A stretch of DNA of 64,000 nt from Pseudomonas asgharzadehiana (lineage in GTDB: Bacteria > Pseudomonadota > Gammaproteobacteria > Pseudomonadales > Pseudomonadaceae), in the NCBI RefSeq assembly GCF_019139815.1, contig NZ_CP077079.1, forward strand, positions 682,001 through 746,000, given 5' to 3'. A model generated the notes under the pieces. The model saw only the letters and a program-made list of their open reading frames with translations, searched no databases and was not told where the DNA came from. The translations under genes and the position numbers were made by a program. Shown here in pieces: positions 63,041 to 64,000 of the stretch (position 1 is its first letter; every line of letters starts with the position of its first letter).

Positions 63041-63774
63041 TGGCGGGTTGGAACCTGGAACCTGCCTATGCCGCCCTGGCGGACGACTTTGGAAGCCTCG
63101 AAGCGGTGTTCGCGCTGCAGGGCGAGCGGCTAACACGCGACCCGTTGTCGGAAGTGATCCGGGTGCAGCGTGACGGAGTCAATTACTACGTCAAGCGCTA
63201 CGTCGGCGCCGGCAAGGGCTTGCGTCGCTACCTGGGCAAGCCGCGGGTCAAGTCCGAATGGCAGAACCTCAAACGCTTCGCCAAGTGGGGCATTCCCACC
63301 GCCGACGTGGTGGCCTGGGGCTTGGAGCGCAACGGCCTGGCCTACGATCGCGGCGCGATGATCACCCGTGAATTGCCGAAAACAGAAGACCTCTCCGCCC
63401 TGGCCGATCGCAAAGATACGCGCCTGCGCGACCCCAAGTGGGTGAGCGTGATCAGCCGCCAGCTCGCCGAATATACGCGCACGATGCACGATCACCGCTT
63501 CACTCATAACGACTTGAAGTGGCGCAACCTGTTGGTCGACGACCAGCAGACCCTGTACCTGATCGATTGCCCCAACGGCGATTTCTGGCGTGGTTTCTGG
63601 CTTAAGTACCGCATTACCAAAGACCTGGCGTGCCTGGACAAGGTGGCCAAATATCACCTGTCGGCTACCCAGCGCTTGCGTTTCTACATGCAGTACCGTG
63701 GGTGTCGGCGACTGACCGAGTCTGACAAGCGGCGTATTCGCCACGTAGTGAAGTTTTTCGAGGGGCGCGAATGA
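63040..63774 (+). CDS. LPS core kinase-like protein (WapP-type, Kdo/WaaP family)
   Basis: This 244-residue protein has the same kinase fold: YYVKRYVGAGKGLRRYLG (ATP-binding Lys), the catalytic loop RFTHNDLKWRNLLVDD and LYLIDCPNGDFWRG in the DFG position. Downstream of waaP in pseudomonads such genes encode further core phosphorylation enzymes. I recall wapP as the P. aeruginosa name but do not assign it firmly. It overlaps waaP by one base. Confidence 0.88.
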   Translation: MAGWNLEPAYAALADDFGSLEAVFALQGERLTRDPLSEVIRVQRDGVNYYVKRYVGAGKGLRRYLGKPRVKSEWQNLKRFAKWGIPTADVVAWGLERNGLAYDRGAMITRELPKTEDLSALADRKDTRLRDPKWVSVISRQLAEYTRTMHDHRFTHNDLKWRNLLVDDQQTLYLIDCPNGDFWRGFWLKYRITKDLACLDKVAKYHLSATQRLRFYMQYRGCRRLTESDKRRIRHVVKFFEGRE

Positions 63775-64000
63775 GTGATTTCCTGGCGGCTGAAGACCGT
63801 GCCTTGCTGGAGCGCAATGGCCTGGCGACGTTCGACGCGTTGTGGGCCAAGCAGTTGGACGCGGTTGACGAGCCCAATACCAGTGGCGGCGGCTGGAGCA
63901 GCGTATTTCGGCTGGAACTCGACGGCCACGCTTATTACCTCAAGCGCCAAAGCAATTACCTCACTCGCAGCCTTCGCAAGCCGTTGGGTGAGCCGAGTTT
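63771..64000 (+). CDS. LPS kinase-like protein, N-terminal part (cut by window end)
   Basis: The ATG at 63771 overlaps the previous stop (ATGA). The 76 codons seen read MSDFLAAEDRALLERNGLAT and later SSVFRLELDGHAYYLKRQSN, where the Lys after YYL lies like the ATP-binding Lys of the two preceding kinases. It is therefore a third member of the InaA/WaaP-like kinase family in the operon. The catalytic loop lies outside the window. Confidence 0.8.
   Translation, partial: MSDFLAAEDRALLERNGLATFDALWAKQLDAVDEPNTSGGGWSSVFRLELDGHAYYLKRQSNYLTRSLRKPLGEPS

Overview
The window is a high-GC Gammaproteobacterial chromosome segment that fits the Pseudomonas fluorescens group. The support is the housekeeping gene set and its order (gltD-hemE, metY, msrA, dipA, aceEF-glnE, waaF-waaC-waaG-waaP), REP palindromes of the GTGGGAGGGGGCTTGC and GTGGGAGCGGGCTTGC types typical of fluorescent pseudomonads, and very dense gene packing with 1- to 4-base ATGA/TGATG overlaps. 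I saw no rRNA, tRNA, CRISPR array or complete insertion sequence.

Layout. 1-4.5 kb: the end of gltD, hemE, and a divergent YnfM-type MFS exporter / LysR regulator pair. 4.5-21.9 kb: one continuous minus-strand operon of about 20 genes encoding an aryl polyene (APE) pigment/lipid pathway. It has two acyl carrier proteins, two catalytic ketosynthases plus a Cys-less ketosynthase-like partner, a ketoreductase, a dehydratase, a fused acyl-ligase/dehydratase, a thioesterase, an aromatic amino acid ammonia-lyase, two acyltransferases, a glycosyltransferase, a methyltransferase, a halogenase-like flavoprotein, and a LolA/MMPL/lipoprotein export set. 22.2-26 kb: orphan ParA, thioredoxin 2, a HigBA-type toxin-antitoxin pair with a damaged toxin 5' end, and SelO. 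26-34 kb: MscK channel, a CvrA/NhaP2 antiporter, a small coiled-coil protein with a ZapA-like protein, and a large acyl-CoA dehydrogenase. 34-40 kb: the proline regulon putA / putP, divergent across a 460-base control region with five GTTGCA PutA boxes.

40.2-45.3 kb is the most unusual part: an orphan type VI secretion vgrG island. VgrG and a C-terminal glycine-rich, membrane-active-looking effector are separated only by one extra T in a homopolymer. A two-helix membrane immunity protein follows, then a chimeric remnant of a second effector module, a second paralogous immunity gene, and a DUF4123 adaptor. The remnant keeps the un-shifted version of the homopolymer, which shows what the intact gene looked like.

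45.3-64 kb returns to the core genome: metY, rlmJ, msrA, the c-di-GMP phosphodiesterase dipA, pyruvate dehydrogenase aceE-aceF with paired RpiR-type palindromes upstream, glnE, and the LPS inner-core operon waaF-waaC-waaG-waaP plus two further LPS-kinase-like genes, the last cut by the window edge.
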